Shown here one piece after another: positions 6,346 to 14,100 of a DNA stretch of 22,954 nucleotides. How positions within the stretch are numbered: the stretch's first letter is position 1; each line of letters begins with the position of its first letter. The position numbers and the translations under genes are program-made. The notes beneath the pieces are model-generated. The model did not search any database and was not told the origin of the DNA. It saw only the letters and a list, made by a program, of their open reading frames with translations. The DNA comes from CAYLLN01 sp040901775 (GTDB lineage Bacteria; Planctomycetota; Planctomycetia; Pirellulales; Pirellulaceae), in contig JBBDYF010000162.1 of the NCBI GenBank assembly GCA_040901775.1, positions 1 to 22,954 of the forward strand, written 5' to 3'.

Positions 6346-7770
6346 TCAAGCCACGATCTCGCGGATCACGCGGCCGCTCACGTCGGTCAAGCGGAAGTCG
6401 CGGCCGGCATAGCGATAGGTGAGCCGCTCGTGGTCGAAGCCCAACAGGTGCAAGATGGTGGCGTGCAGGTCGTGAACGCTAGTCGGGTTTTCGGCTGCCT
6501 TGAAGCCGAAATCGTCGGTCGCCCCATACACCGTGCCCCCCTTGATGCCGCCGCCGGCCAGCCAGACCGAGAAGCCGTAATGGTTGTGGTCGCGCCCCAG
6601 CTTGCTTTTGCCGTCGCCCCCCAGCTCGACCGAGGGCGTGCGGCCGAACTCGCCCCCCCAGATGACCAGCGTGTCGTCGAATAGGCCGCGCCGCTTCAGG
6701 TCGGTCAGCAGGGCGGCGATGGGTTGGTCGAGCTCGCCCGCCAGCTTGCGGTGGTTGGCTTCGATATTGTCGTGGTTGTCCCAGGGCTGCCCCGCCCCGT
6801 GCCAAAGTTGCACGTAGCGCACTCCCCGCTCGAGCAGCCGGCGGGCGATCAGCGTTTGCCGCCCATGCACGCCGCTGCCGTACAGATCGCGCACTTCCTG
6901 CGGCTCGCGGGCCAGGTCGAACGCCTCAGCCGCTTCGGTTTGCATCCGAAAGGCGAGCTCAAAAGCCTGAATGCGGGCGTCCAGCCGGTCGTCGGTGCGG
7001 GTGGCTCGGTGCTCGGCGTTGAGCCGGGCGAGCAGGTCGAGTTGCCGCCGCTGCATGGCGGTGGTGGCGTGCGGATGGGTGATGTTCTCGATCAGCCGGT
7101 CGAGCCGCTGGTGCTGCGAGTCGATGTAGGTGCCTTGCAACGCCCCCGGCAAAAACGCGGACTGCCAGTTTTCAGAATCTTTGATCGGCAGTCCGCCGGG
7201 GCACATGGCGATGAAGCCGGGAAGGTTTTGGTTTTCGGCCCCCAGGCCATAGAGCGTCCACGCGCCGACGCTGGGGCGGGCCTGCACCGAGTCGCCGCAG
7301 TTCATCAGCATCAGCGAAGGCTCGTGATTCGGCACGTGGGCAAACATCGAGCGAACGACGGCGATGCTGTCGGCATGTGCGGCGGTGCGCGAGAAGATCT
7401 CGCTGATTTCCAGGCCGCTTTCGCCATACTTTTGGAATTTGAACGGACTGGGAAAGGCGGTCCCCGTTTTGCGTTCGGTGCGCAAGGTTTCGGGCAGCGG
7501 CTGATCGGCGTATTTCGCCAGCGCCGGCTTGGGGTCGAACGTATCGACGTGCGACGGCCCGCCGTTACAGAAAAAGTGTATCACCCGCTTGGCCGTGCCG
7601 GCAAAGTGCGGCTGCTTGGGGGCCAGTGGACTGGGCGATTGGGAGTTGGGCGCCAGCGCTGGCGGCGCATCGGCTGCGAGCAAGCCCTGATCGGCCAGCA
7701 GCGTGGAGAGGCCGAGCGTTCCCAGCCCGGTGCCGACGCGGGACAGCAGTTCGCGACGATTCAAAAACAT
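6346..7770 (-). CDS. DUF1501 family secreted protein, paralogue 2
   Basis: This 474-residue protein begins MFLNRRELLSRVGTGLGTLG, a Tat-like signal. Hallmarks include HFFCNGGPSHVDTFDPKP, NHEPSLMLMNCGD, QLWHGAGQPWDNH, WGGEFGRTPSVE and GRDHNHYGFSVWLAGGGIKGG. The last part reads HDLHATILHLLGFDHERLTYRYAGRDFRLTD. This subtype normally has a DUF1549/DUF1553 gene upstream. Here only a fragment of one survives at 9731-10033, on the same strand. ATG 7770 is preferred over upstream in-frame starts because GGAGG lies 6 nt before it. It belongs to the sulfatase-like superfamily and is predicted to be exported; activity is unknown. Confidence 0.94.
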   Translation of the reverse strand: MFLNRRELLSRVGTGLGTLGLSTLLADQGLLAADAPPALAPNSQSPSPLAPKQPHFAGTAKRVIHFFCNGGPSHVDTFDPKPALAKYADQPLPETLRTERKTGTAFPSPFKFQKYGESGLEISEIFSRTAAHADSIAVVRSMFAHVPNHEPSLMLMNCGDSVQARPSVGAWTLYGLGAENQNLPGFIAMCPGGLPIKDSENWQSAFLPGALQGTYIDSQHQRLDRLIENITHPHATTAMQRRQLDLLARLNAEHRATRTDDRLDARIQAFELAFRMQTEAAEAFDLAREPQEVRDLYGSGVHGRQTLIARRLLERGVRYVQLWHGAGQPWDNHDNIEANHRKLAGELDQPIAALLTDLKRRGLFDDTLVIWGGEFGRTPSVELGGDGKSKLGRDHNHYGFSVWLAGGGIKGGTVYGATDDFGFKAAENPTSVHDLHATILHLLGFDHERLTYRYAGRDFRLTDVSGRVIREIVA

Positions 7771-7844
7771 GGTGGTCCTCCGGGTTCTATCGTAACCGGA
7801 AGGAAGCGGCCGTGACACCAAGCCAATGCCGCATTCCGTTCTGA

Positions 7845-8032
7845 GCCGCGCAAGCGGCGGCAGGCAATAGCCACGGGCGTAAGCCCGTGGTTACGCGCCC
7901 AACGCGGTGCGAGAGCCCCGAAGGGGCGACAGTCTCCAGACGAGTTGTCCCAGTTTGTCCCGCCCCTCCGGGGCTGCGCGCTCTCGTGGGGAACACTGAC
8001 CCACGGCTCACGCCGTGGGCTATTACCTGCCG
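7845..8032. repeat. Composite inverted-repeat mosaic of hairpins
   Basis: Outer arms pair long range: GGCAGGCAATAGCC (7859-7872) against GGCTATTACCTGCC (8019-8032), one mismatch. Nested inside are CCACGGGC-GTAA-GCCCGTGG (7871-7890), GCCCC-GAA-GGGGC (7915-7927), GCCCC-TCC-GGGGC (7962-7974) and CCCACGGC-TCAC-GCCGTGGG (8000-8019). Another small hairpin, GCCGC-GCAA-GCGGC, lies at 7845-7858. No transposase is present. It resembles a REP-type mosaic or a non-autonomous inverted-repeat element between the DUF1501 and restriction genes. Confidence 0.75.
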
Positions 8033-8151
8033 GGACTCCGTCCCTGAATGCAGCGCCGATAACCCATGAGTCAAGGCGACCTCGGCGCTGCTACAATGCC
8101 CGCTGCTCCGCCCGTTACTCGCACTGAATTCTCATCACACCGAGGGGTTCC

Positions 8152-9183
8152 ATGTCACTATGGCTTATTCGAACAGGCAAGCACGGTGAATATGAGAAGA
8201 AATTCCTCGACGACAATCGTGTTTATCTGACGTGGCATGAACTTGATCGCGATCTGAGCCAAGTAGGCACGAAGCAAGAACTTCGCGACTTGCTGGAAGC
8301 AACTTACCCAACCGCGACCAAGGCTCATATCTCCAACCATCTTGGTCAAATATGGGCTTTCGTAGATGTGATAGCGCCCGGAGACTGGCTGATCATTCCA
8401 AGCAAGAACAAACCTGCCATTCACGTCGCAGAAGTCACAGGTTTGTATGTCTTTGATGGCAAGGCCGAAGCGCCTTACTTTCACTTCCGGCCGATCAAGT
8501 GGATTGCCAAAGACGTCCCGCGTGCGCATTTTGATTCCGATCTATTGTATTCATTCGGAGCGATTCAGACAATTTGCCAAATGACACGCAACGATGCGGA
8601 GAAACGAGTGCGATCGATGGCACAGGAAGGTTGGAAGGCGGTAGGCGGCGAATCCGTCATCGCAGCGGCGCAGGATGGAAGCGTCGAGGCAGTAAATCTG
8701 GAGTTGCTTGCCCGCGACGAAATCGCAAAGCTCATCATTTCCAAGTTTAAGGGACACGGATTGAGCCGATTGATCGAAGCAATTCTTCGCGCTCAGGGAT
8801 ACACGACTCACCTGAGTCCAGCTGGCCCCGACAAGGGTATCGATATTCTTGCTGCTCCCGGCCTCCTCGGATTTGGCAATCCACGAATCTGCGTACAGGT
8901 CAAATCAGGGGACTCTCCCGTTGATACACCCACTTTGAATCAACTCATTGGAGCGATGCAAAACGTGCAAGCTGATCAGGGATTGCTGGTGTCTTGGGGC
9001 GGTTTTAAGTCATCTGTCGACAAAGAGATCCCCGTTCAGTTCTTCCGAGTGCGGCTTTGGGATCAAAACACGATTATTGCGGAATTACTTGCAAACTATG
9101 AACGCCTCGATGAGGATCTTCGTGCAGAGTTGCCGTTGAAACGTATTTGGACAATTGCAATGCCCGATGACAACGACGAATGA
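8152..9183 (+). CDS. Mrr-family restriction endonuclease
   Basis: This 343-residue protein has a C-terminal Mrr-type PD-(D/E)XK nuclease domain: LIEAILRAQGYTTH (208-220), GPDKGIDI with Asp231, and the Q249-V-K251 catalytic motif, then GLLVSWGGFKSSVDKE. The N-terminal half (WLIRTGKHGEYEKKF, YLTWHELDRDL, APGDWLIIPSK) looks like a nucleic-acid-reading module, possibly PUA/EVE-like. Mrr enzymes cut modified DNA and need no cognate methylase, consistent with none being present. GAGGGG lies just upstream of ATG 8152. TACAAT at 8092-8097 could be a -10, without a clear -35. Hand-counted GC in 8161-8220 is 27 of 60, against 41 of 60 in 6961-7020, suggesting acquisition by transfer. Confidence 0.85.
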   Translation: MSLWLIRTGKHGEYEKKFLDDNRVYLTWHELDRDLSQVGTKQELRDLLEATYPTATKAHISNHLGQIWAFVDVIAPGDWLIIPSKNKPAIHVAEVTGLYVFDGKAEAPYFHFRPIKWIAKDVPRAHFDSDLLYSFGAIQTICQMTRNDAEKRVRSMAQEGWKAVGGESVIAAAQDGSVEAVNLELLARDEIAKLIISKFKGHGLSRLIEAILRAQGYTTHLSPAGPDKGIDILAAPGLLGFGNPRICVQVKSGDSPVDTPTLNQLIGAMQNVQADQGLLVSWGGFKSSVDKEIPVQFFRVRLWDQNTIIAELLANYERLDEDLRAELPLKRIWTIAMPDDNDE

Positions 9184-9371
9184 TCCTTAGGGGCGGACCC
9201 CCATATACTCCAAAAAACGTCATCCATGCACGACAATCCGCCGCGCCGCCCGTCATTCAAAGGACTTTCTGGAGCGTCGGAGAGGCAACCTCTCGCGGTT
9301 CGCTCGACACCCGCCAGGACGCCAGTCCTGTGCTGTCGCGATTCCTCCCGCCCTGATTTGCAAGCCGCGCA
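9184..9371. other. Intergenic hairpin mosaic, no gene seen
   Basis: The stretch between the convergent restriction and 86-residue genes contains several short inverted repeats: GAGAGG-CAA-CCTCTC around 9281-9295 and CAGGAC-GCCA-GTCCTG at 9315-9330. No coding sequence with family resemblance was found, and no poly-T terminator is evident. Confidence 0.5.
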
Positions 9372-9632
9372 CTACACCTCGCCGTTCCCTTGGGCAGGGC
9401 CGGTGCGGACTTCGATGTTTTCGATGCGGACGATGTGCAGCAGCGACAGGTATTCCACGCGATCCACCACGCCGGTTTTGGGGTCGGGATCAAGACCAAC
9501 CTCGGCGGATTGACGCTGTACGATCATAAATTCTGGGTGGCGGATGTCGTAGGTCTGCCCGGTCGTCAGGTGCAGCCGGAACGGTTGGAAAGGCCGGCGG
9601 CGAATCAATTGTGTCAGTTCTTCGGCGCGCAT
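9372..9632 (-). CDS. Conserved small protein of unknown function
   Basis: This 86-residue protein reads MRAEELTQLIRRRPFQPFRL, then a DIRHPEFMIV segment and a VDRVEYLSLLHIVRIE ending. I recognise it as a small uncharacterised family (an RPFxPFRLHLTxGxxYDIRHPE pattern) recurring in planctomycetes and other bacteria, but know of no function. It has no signal or membrane segment and a predicted beta-rich fold, so it is probably cytoplasmic. An in-frame extension to 9704 exists. ATG 9632 is preferred because AGGAG lies 8 nt upstream and the family pattern begins there. It stands alone between the restriction gene and a pseudogene. Confidence 0.75.
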   Translation of the reverse strand: MRAEELTQLIRRRPFQPFRLHLTTGQTYDIRHPEFMIVQRQSAEVGLDPDPKTGVVDRVEYLSLLHIVRIENIEVRTGPAQGNGEV

Positions 9633-9708
9633 GGGTGATTCTCCTGAAATAAGCATACGCCGCTGGGCGGCGATTCTGTAGTGTGGGCTTTTGTCCGCAT
9701 GCACTTTA

Positions 9709-9739
9709 GTGGACTAGGGCCCACGCTGCCCTAATCCAC
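9709..9739. repeat. 12-bp imperfect inverted repeat
   Basis: GTGGACTAGGGC (9709-9720) and GCCCTAATCCAC (9728-9739) pair with one mismatch around a 7-nt loop. The stop codon of the DUF1553 remnant (complement of 9731-9733) lies inside the right arm. There is no T-tract, so intrinsic termination is not claimed. Confidence 0.6.
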
Positions 9740-10033
9740 AAACACAAACTCATTCGCCGACAGCAGCACCTGGGCCAGTTGTTCCCAGGGGGCTAGTTTG
9801 GCCGTCGGTTGGCTGCCGAAATCGCGCTCCGAATCGAACACCAGGCCGGGCGAGCCGGCGGCCGTGCTGGTGACCTCGGTGATGACCGACTTCCACAGAA
9901 ATTGGTTGTGGCTCAATTGGCTGCCGATATCGGCCACAAAATCGAGCGTCTCGCCCGCTTTGACGTTTAACAGATCGACGCTCAACTCCGCCTGGCCGTG
10001 GTGAACCTTCGCCTGCCCCAGCCCGCCGTCGTT
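9731..10033 (-). pseudogene. C-terminal fragment of a DUF1553 (PSD1-type) protein
   Basis: The reading frame ends in PWEQLAQVLLSANEFVFVD, the typical C-terminus of planctomycete DUF1553/PSD1 cytochrome-associated proteins. It is preceded by KVHHGQAELSVDLLNVKAG and a DFVADIG segment, which resembles the beta-sandwich found near the end of these proteins. Full-length members are roughly 800-1100 residues; here only about 100 remain. The 5' side joins abruptly to a glycosyltransferase-like fragment. DUF1553 genes are normally paired with DUF1501, so this is probably what is left of the partner of the DUF1501 gene at 6346-7770, now separated from it by repeats and the Mrr gene. Confidence 0.75.
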
Positions 10034-10154
10034 CGAGGGCGCGACGATCAGCACCCGATGCCCGCGCTCGCGCAGCGCCTTGCTAAAGTCACCACCGAAC
10101 GCGCCACCCCGCAGACTTGCGGTAGATAGGTGTCGTCATCATCAAAACATTCAT
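10034..10154 (-). pseudogene. Frameshifted N-terminal fragment of a glycosyltransferase-like gene
   Basis: From ATG 10154 the minus strand reads MNVLMMTTPIYRKSAG and then stops at 10089. In a shifted frame it continues GGDFSKALRERGHRVLIVAPS. Joined, the two halves match the start of a family 4 GT-B glycosyltransferase (first beta strand and glycine-rich turn, then a KALRERGHRV helix-strand). A frameshift of one or two bases near 10105-10115 separates them. The second half runs in frame into the DUF1553 fragment. Function is lost. The glycosyltransferase assignment rests on about 40 residues only. Confidence 0.5.
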
Positions 10155-10325
10155 CGCCCGGCCCCCGCTCGCGTGCCTCTGCTCGGTCCACGCCTGGAAG
10201 AGGGCTGCAACCAGCGTGCCAGAAGGTCGCAAGCGGGGCGCGATGGCGAGGAATCGCCGGTGGCAGGCTTCAATTGCGGCCACCCGTACAAGGAATTGGT
10301 CGGGCCGCAAGCACGCGGGAGGTCT

Positions 10326-11642
10326 TTACGGCCGCAAGCAATACAGCGCTTCGCCCGTGCGAATCAACAACGAGCCATCGACAGCCGCCACTCCATACTG
10401 AACGGGGCCTGAAAACATTGCGGCCGCGCGACGGCGCTCTTCGGTCGGTTCTGCTTCGGCCTTGGCCGGATCGGGCTTCACAGCGGCAGGATCCCATAGT
10501 TGGTTCTCCGCCAGCAGCTCGAATTTCGGCCCGGCGCGCAGCACCGACGTGGTGCCGTCCTTGCCGAAGACATACAGCCGATCGCCGACGCCCAGCGGCG
10601 TGGCCCAGCACGACTGCTTGAGCCGCTCAGTGTATCGGGGTTCGCCGGTTTCTGCGTCCAGGCAATAGATGACGCCGGTGCGGTTGACCCAATAGGCGTG
10701 CCCGGCAAAGACCACGGGCGAACCGAAGGTCGGCATCGCCTGTTCAGTTCGCCACAGCACTTCCGGCGATGGCTGTCCGCCGGCTGATTGGATCGCCATG
10801 GCGAAGTTCGATTTCTTCGCACCTTCCGCGTTCTTCGCTTCTCGTCCGACCGATGCCCCCACCAGGAAGCGGCCATCGGCGAACGGTAACGGGGTCGCCG
10901 ACGTGTTCCCCCCGACATCGGCATACGTCCAGAGCAGCTTGCCCGTCGCCGGGTCGTAGCCATCGACACTGCCGGCCGAGCTACATACGACTTGCGCCTT
11001 GCCGGCGACCGGGACGAGGGCCGGAGAGCTCCAACTGACCCGGCTGGTCCGGTCGCTCTTCCACAAGGTCGAGCCGTCCGACTTTCGTAGGGCGATCAGA
11101 TAGGAAGGCCCTTCGTGATCGGCCAGGACGATCACGGCATCGTCGGTCTGCACGGGGGAGGCCGCCAGACCGAACTCGTTCTTGAATTTGCCGTATTCGA
11201 CAGTCAGCGAACGGTTCCACAATCGCTCACCGTCGTGCGTGAACGCTACGACATCGCCGCTTTCGAAAAACGCATACACGGCCTGTCGGTCGGCGACCGG
11301 CGTCGGCGCCGCCCGGCTGACATACAGGCTGCTCTTTACCGGGTCAGACGACTTGATCGACTGTCGCCACAACTCTTTTCCATCCGCCAAGTTGATGGCG
11401 ATGACGTGGCAAGTCTCCTTCGAGGGCCCCTCCACTGTCGTCACAAACACCTTGCCCTCTTGGATGACAGGACTCGACTGGCCGTAACCAGGCAGTGCGG
11501 CCTTCCAGGCGATCCCTTTGGCGGGCGACCAGGAAAGTGGGACCGATTCGGGCTGGACCGCAACCGGCCCAGCCCCGAGAAAACCAGGCCATTCCGACTG
11601 TCCGCCTAGCAGTGCAATCGACATCGTCAGTGCGCAAAACAT
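10326..11642 (-). CDS. PQQ-binding-like beta-propeller protein (operon 3)
   Basis: This 438-residue protein has a short signal (MFCALTMSIALLGG) followed by EWPGFLGAG, the usual entry of planctomycete PQQ-like propellers. Repeated blades carry DG-LW motifs: NLADGKELWR, DGERLWNRSL, KSDGSTLWKS, DPATGKLLWTY and DAETGEPRY. This fold often acts as a binding scaffold outside the cytoplasm; bound PQQ is not implied. ATG 11642 is preferred over an upstream in-frame start because GGGAG lies 8 nt before it. It is the last gene of a four-gene minus-strand operon, 30 bp behind the Kelch gene. It was probably exported and co-expressed with the upstream pseudopilin and lipoprotein. Confidence 0.9.
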   Translation of the reverse strand: MFCALTMSIALLGGQSEWPGFLGAGPVAVQPESVPLSWSPAKGIAWKAALPGYGQSSPVIQEGKVFVTTVEGPSKETCHVIAINLADGKELWRQSIKSSDPVKSSLYVSRAAPTPVADRQAVYAFFESGDVVAFTHDGERLWNRSLTVEYGKFKNEFGLAASPVQTDDAVIVLADHEGPSYLIALRKSDGSTLWKSDRTSRVSWSSPALVPVAGKAQVVCSSAGSVDGYDPATGKLLWTYADVGGNTSATPLPFADGRFLVGASVGREAKNAEGAKKSNFAMAIQSAGGQPSPEVLWRTEQAMPTFGSPVVFAGHAYWVNRTGVIYCLDAETGEPRYTERLKQSCWATPLGVGDRLYVFGKDGTTSVLRAGPKFELLAENQLWDPAAVKPDPAKAEAEPTEERRRAAAMFSGPVQYGVAAVDGSLLIRTGEALYCLRP

Positions 11643-11672
11643 CGGCGGAACTCCCGGATTGATGATCAACAA

Positions 11673-12734
11673 CTACTCGGCAGCCGGCGGCTGTATTTCT
11701 ATCGCTTCGACCGCCAGCACCTTATCTTTTTTGAAGGTGCCGCCGATCACGAGCAATCGGCCCGCCGCGTCGGCCACCAAGCGATGAAACATCCGCGGAT
11801 GGTTGAGCTTGCCCAAGGTCTGCCACGCTTGTCCATCGGGGCTCAGGCGGCAAACCAGGCCCGCGCCGGTCGTCGCAAAAAGTCCTCCCGGGGTGCCGAT
11901 GGCCGAGGCACCAAAGCCATCCATCGGCTTGCCGGGGAGTTTTGGCCCCTTCGACCAAGCGTTCGACTCCGGATCGTACACCGTCATCGCGGTGGTGGTG
12001 TCGTTGCTGTCGTCCATCCCGCCGATGGCATACACCTTGCCTTGCCAGGCGGCCACCGCCAAGGCCCGAATGTTGACCGGTGGCGCGGCGATCTCCTTCC
12101 ATTGCGGCGGCGATTGCGAAAGGTCGCAGACCAGCGACGTTGCGTGCCAGTCCCCGCCCCCTTGGCCGCTCAGTTCCCATCCACCGACGACAAACAGCTT
12201 GTCGCCCAGCACGGCCGCATCGTGGCTCGAGCGACCCGCGGGAAGCGCGGGCAGGTCTTGCCACTTCGCGGACTTCGCATCGAACCGGGCAAAATCGGGC
12301 TGCGAATGCAAATCCCATTCTTCCCCCTGCGCGTTCTTGGCTTCCCAGCCACCGACGCGATAAATCTTGCCACCATGAGCCACCATCGCCAAGCCGGTGC
12401 GGCGGGGCCCTGTTCCCAAAAGTTCCCAGGTGGAAGATTGGGCCAGGTTTAACCGCCAAAGCTGGTTGCTTTGCAGTTCGTCCGAGTATTGGTGCGCCGA
12501 GCCTTTGTGTCCGCCGTACACATACAAGTGCCCGGCGGCGATGGCGGCCCCAAAGCTGGTGACGCCGACCGGCAGCGGGGCGAGCTCGGCAATCGTCAGC
12601 GACGAATTTTTGGTTCCGGTTTCGGTTTCGGGCTCGGCGGCGCGTCCCGAAAGAGATGCAAAACTGCTTGCTCCAATCAGGAGGGCACAGGTCAAAGCAA
12701 TGAAGCGAACGGTCATGGGAATTCTGTGTTTCAT
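11673..12734 (-). CDS. Kelch-repeat secreted protein (operon 3)
   Basis: This 353-residue protein has a signal peptide (RFIALTCALLIGASSFASLSGRA). At least five Kelch blades follow, recognisable by double-glycine motifs: LYVYGGHKG, IYRVGGWEA, LFVVGGWEL, VYAIGGMDD and LLVIGGTFK. Blades fold as a beta-propeller that usually binds other proteins or glycans. ATG 12734 is chosen; ATG 12716 is also possible, and neither has a clear Shine-Dalgarno sequence. An in-frame extension to 12809 would overlap the lipoprotein gene and lacks signal features. The gene follows the lipoprotein stop by 31 bp and precedes the PQQ-like gene by 30 bp, so it is expected to be cotranscribed. Confidence 0.9.
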   Translation of the reverse strand: MKHRIPMTVRFIALTCALLIGASSFASLSGRAAEPETETGTKNSSLTIAELAPLPVGVTSFGAAIAAGHLYVYGGHKGSAHQYSDELQSNQLWRLNLAQSSTWELLGTGPRRTGLAMVAHGGKIYRVGGWEAKNAQGEEWDLHSQPDFARFDAKSAKWQDLPALPAGRSSHDAAVLGDKLFVVGGWELSGQGGGDWHATSLVCDLSQSPPQWKEIAAPPVNIRALAVAAWQGKVYAIGGMDDSNDTTTAMTVYDPESNAWSKGPKLPGKPMDGFGASAIGTPGGLFATTGAGLVCRLSPDGQAWQTLGKLNHPRMFHRLVADAAGRLLVIGGTFKKDKVLAVEAIEIQPPAAE

Positions 12735-12765
12735 AAAGTGGAACGTGTGGTCGCGAAAGGTAGCA

Positions 12766-13209
12766 CTACCTACGGGCCGCTGTTTGCGTGGCGGCGGGGA
12801 TCGACACATCGAACGTATTCTCTTGATCCGCGCGAATCTCGGTGGTCAACGTCGAACGCGTGTTGAACTGTGGCGGAACAGGGTTGGGCGGTAGCGGGCG
12901 CGAGCCCCGTGCCGCGAATGCACTCTCGTCGTCGATGGCAAAGCCAAGATCGAGCTGAGCTTCGACTTCCACCCGCTGCTTCCCCACGATCGGACCCTCG
13001 GCCTCGACCAGGCGGTATTCGCCATCGACGATCGCCGCGCTGACCACCGGGCCTACGGTGGGGGCGGCGGGTTCGAACCGAATTATCCCCTTGGTCAAGG
13101 GTTGCCCGCTAAGGGTGACGCGGCCGTGGATCGCGCCGCGCGGCAGCCCCTCGCTGCCGCAGCCGGCAAGCAGGATGGCGGCTGCGGCGATGAACAAGGT
13201 ACGGAGCAT
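12766..13209 (-). CDS. Small lipoprotein, carboxypeptidase-regulatory-like domain (operon 3)
   Basis: This 147-residue protein starts MLRTLFIAAAAILLAG with a perfect lipobox LLAG before Cys17. The rest matches the other two lipoproteins of the window: GAIHGRVTLSGQPLTKGIIRF near 27-47, VDGEYRL near 63, and EGPIVGKQRVEVEA near 72. ATG 13209 is preceded by GGAGG 6 nt upstream, so the longer in-frame start at 13242 is rejected. It lies 33 bp behind the DUF1559 gene, the same order as in operons 1 and 2. It is a likely membrane-anchored partner of the pseudopilin; ligand unknown. Confidence 0.88.
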   Translation of the reverse strand: MLRTLFIAAAAILLAGCGSEGLPRGAIHGRVTLSGQPLTKGIIRFEPAAPTVGPVVSAAIVDGEYRLVEAEGPIVGKQRVEVEAQLDLGFAIDDESAFAARGSRPLPPNPVPPQFNTRSTLTTEIRADQENTFDVSIPAATQTAARR

Positions 13210-13242
13210 GACACACCTCCCGCATGGGCAATGGCGTTGCAT

Positions 13243-14100
13243 TTACTGGGCCGCGACGACTTCCCCCCCGGCGCGCGTCGCCGAGGCATCGAGCAGCAGA
13301 TGATCGACGGTCTCGGACCAGAATCGAACCGAGCCATCCACGTTGGCCATGTTCACTCCGCCGGGATGATCGCTCCGAAAGTTCGCGAGGCGGGTGCTGT
13401 CGCCCGCCATCTTCTTGGGGTTGAAGGGGCCGCGGGTCGAAAACGCGGTCGCCAGCGGATAGGGGCTCGACCAGTATGTGAACCCGCCCCGAACCTGTCC
13501 GCTGCAGGGTCCACTGGTGAACATGTAGTCTTTAAAACCCCAGTCCGATTCGCCGACCAGCAGCGTATTGGACGTGCCATCGATGATCGAGGCGAAGTTG
13601 GTCTGCGGCGTGGCGGCCGTGGCGATAGCCCCGTCGTTGGCCCCCCAGGGGCTCAGCGTTCCCGTGCAAAACGCATACGTTCCCGGGGCCCGATCGTTCG
13701 CGTCGCAACCCGCGATCGGGACGGGGCGGGAGAAGGCACACGACGGGCATAGGTACGGCCCGATCCGCTGCGAAACGGCTGCCAGGTTCGCCGGGTGGCT
13801 GTTCCCCTTTGAGAAGTCGTACAACTGATAAAGATTGTTCTGCTCGAGGTACGGCAGGATCGCCGCGAAGCCGCTGCTTCCCGCCAGGTTCGCGGCGGTC
13901 GAAGCGGGGGGCAACCAGCCGACAACATCGTGATAGTTGTGCGTTGCCAGCGCGATCTGTTTCAAATTATTCTGGCAACTCGACCGGCGCGCCGCCTCGC
14001 GGGCCGCTTGCACTGCGGGCAACAGCAGGGCGACCAGAACCCCAATAATGGCGATTACCACCAGCAACTCAACGAGCGTAAACCCGCGCGTGCGCGACAT
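13243..14100 (-). CDS. DUF1559 pseudopilin-like protein (operon 3)
   Basis: This 285-residue protein has a very short leader, MSRTRG, with prepilin cleavage expected between Gly6 and Phe7 of GFTLVELLVV. The AVQAAREAARRSSCQNNLKQ block follows, and the H-X9-DG motif is at His245 (HPGG...DGSVRFW). ATG 14100 has GGGAGG 8 nt upstream; the in-frame extension to 14247 covers the structured leader and is not used. It is the first gene of a minus-strand operon with a lipoprotein, a Kelch protein and a PQQ-like propeller. Its promoter carries the same Fur-like operator arrangement as the two plus-strand DUF1559 operons. Confidence 0.93.
   Translation of the reverse strand: MSRTRGFTLVELLVVIAIIGVLVALLLPAVQAAREAARRSSCQNNLKQIALATHNYHDVVGWLPPASTAANLAGSSGFAAILPYLEQNNLYQLYDFSKGNSHPANLAAVSQRIGPYLCPSCAFSRPVPIAGCDANDRAPGTYAFCTGTLSPWGANDGAIATAATPQTNFASIIDGTSNTLLVGESDWGFKDYMFTSGPCSGQVRGGFTYWSSPYPLATAFSTRGPFNPKKMAGDSTRLANFRSDHPGGVNMANVDGSVRFWSETVDHLLLDASATRAGGEVVAAQ

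Noticed and set aside
6724..7815. 363-codon plus-strand frame opposite the second DUF1501 gene
   Set aside because: Antisense shadow of a well-supported gene.
10155..10325. Possible additional coding fragment upstream of the glycosyltransferase relic (minus-strand frame starting at 10310)
   Set aside because: No recognisable family; retained only as unassigned intergenic sequence.
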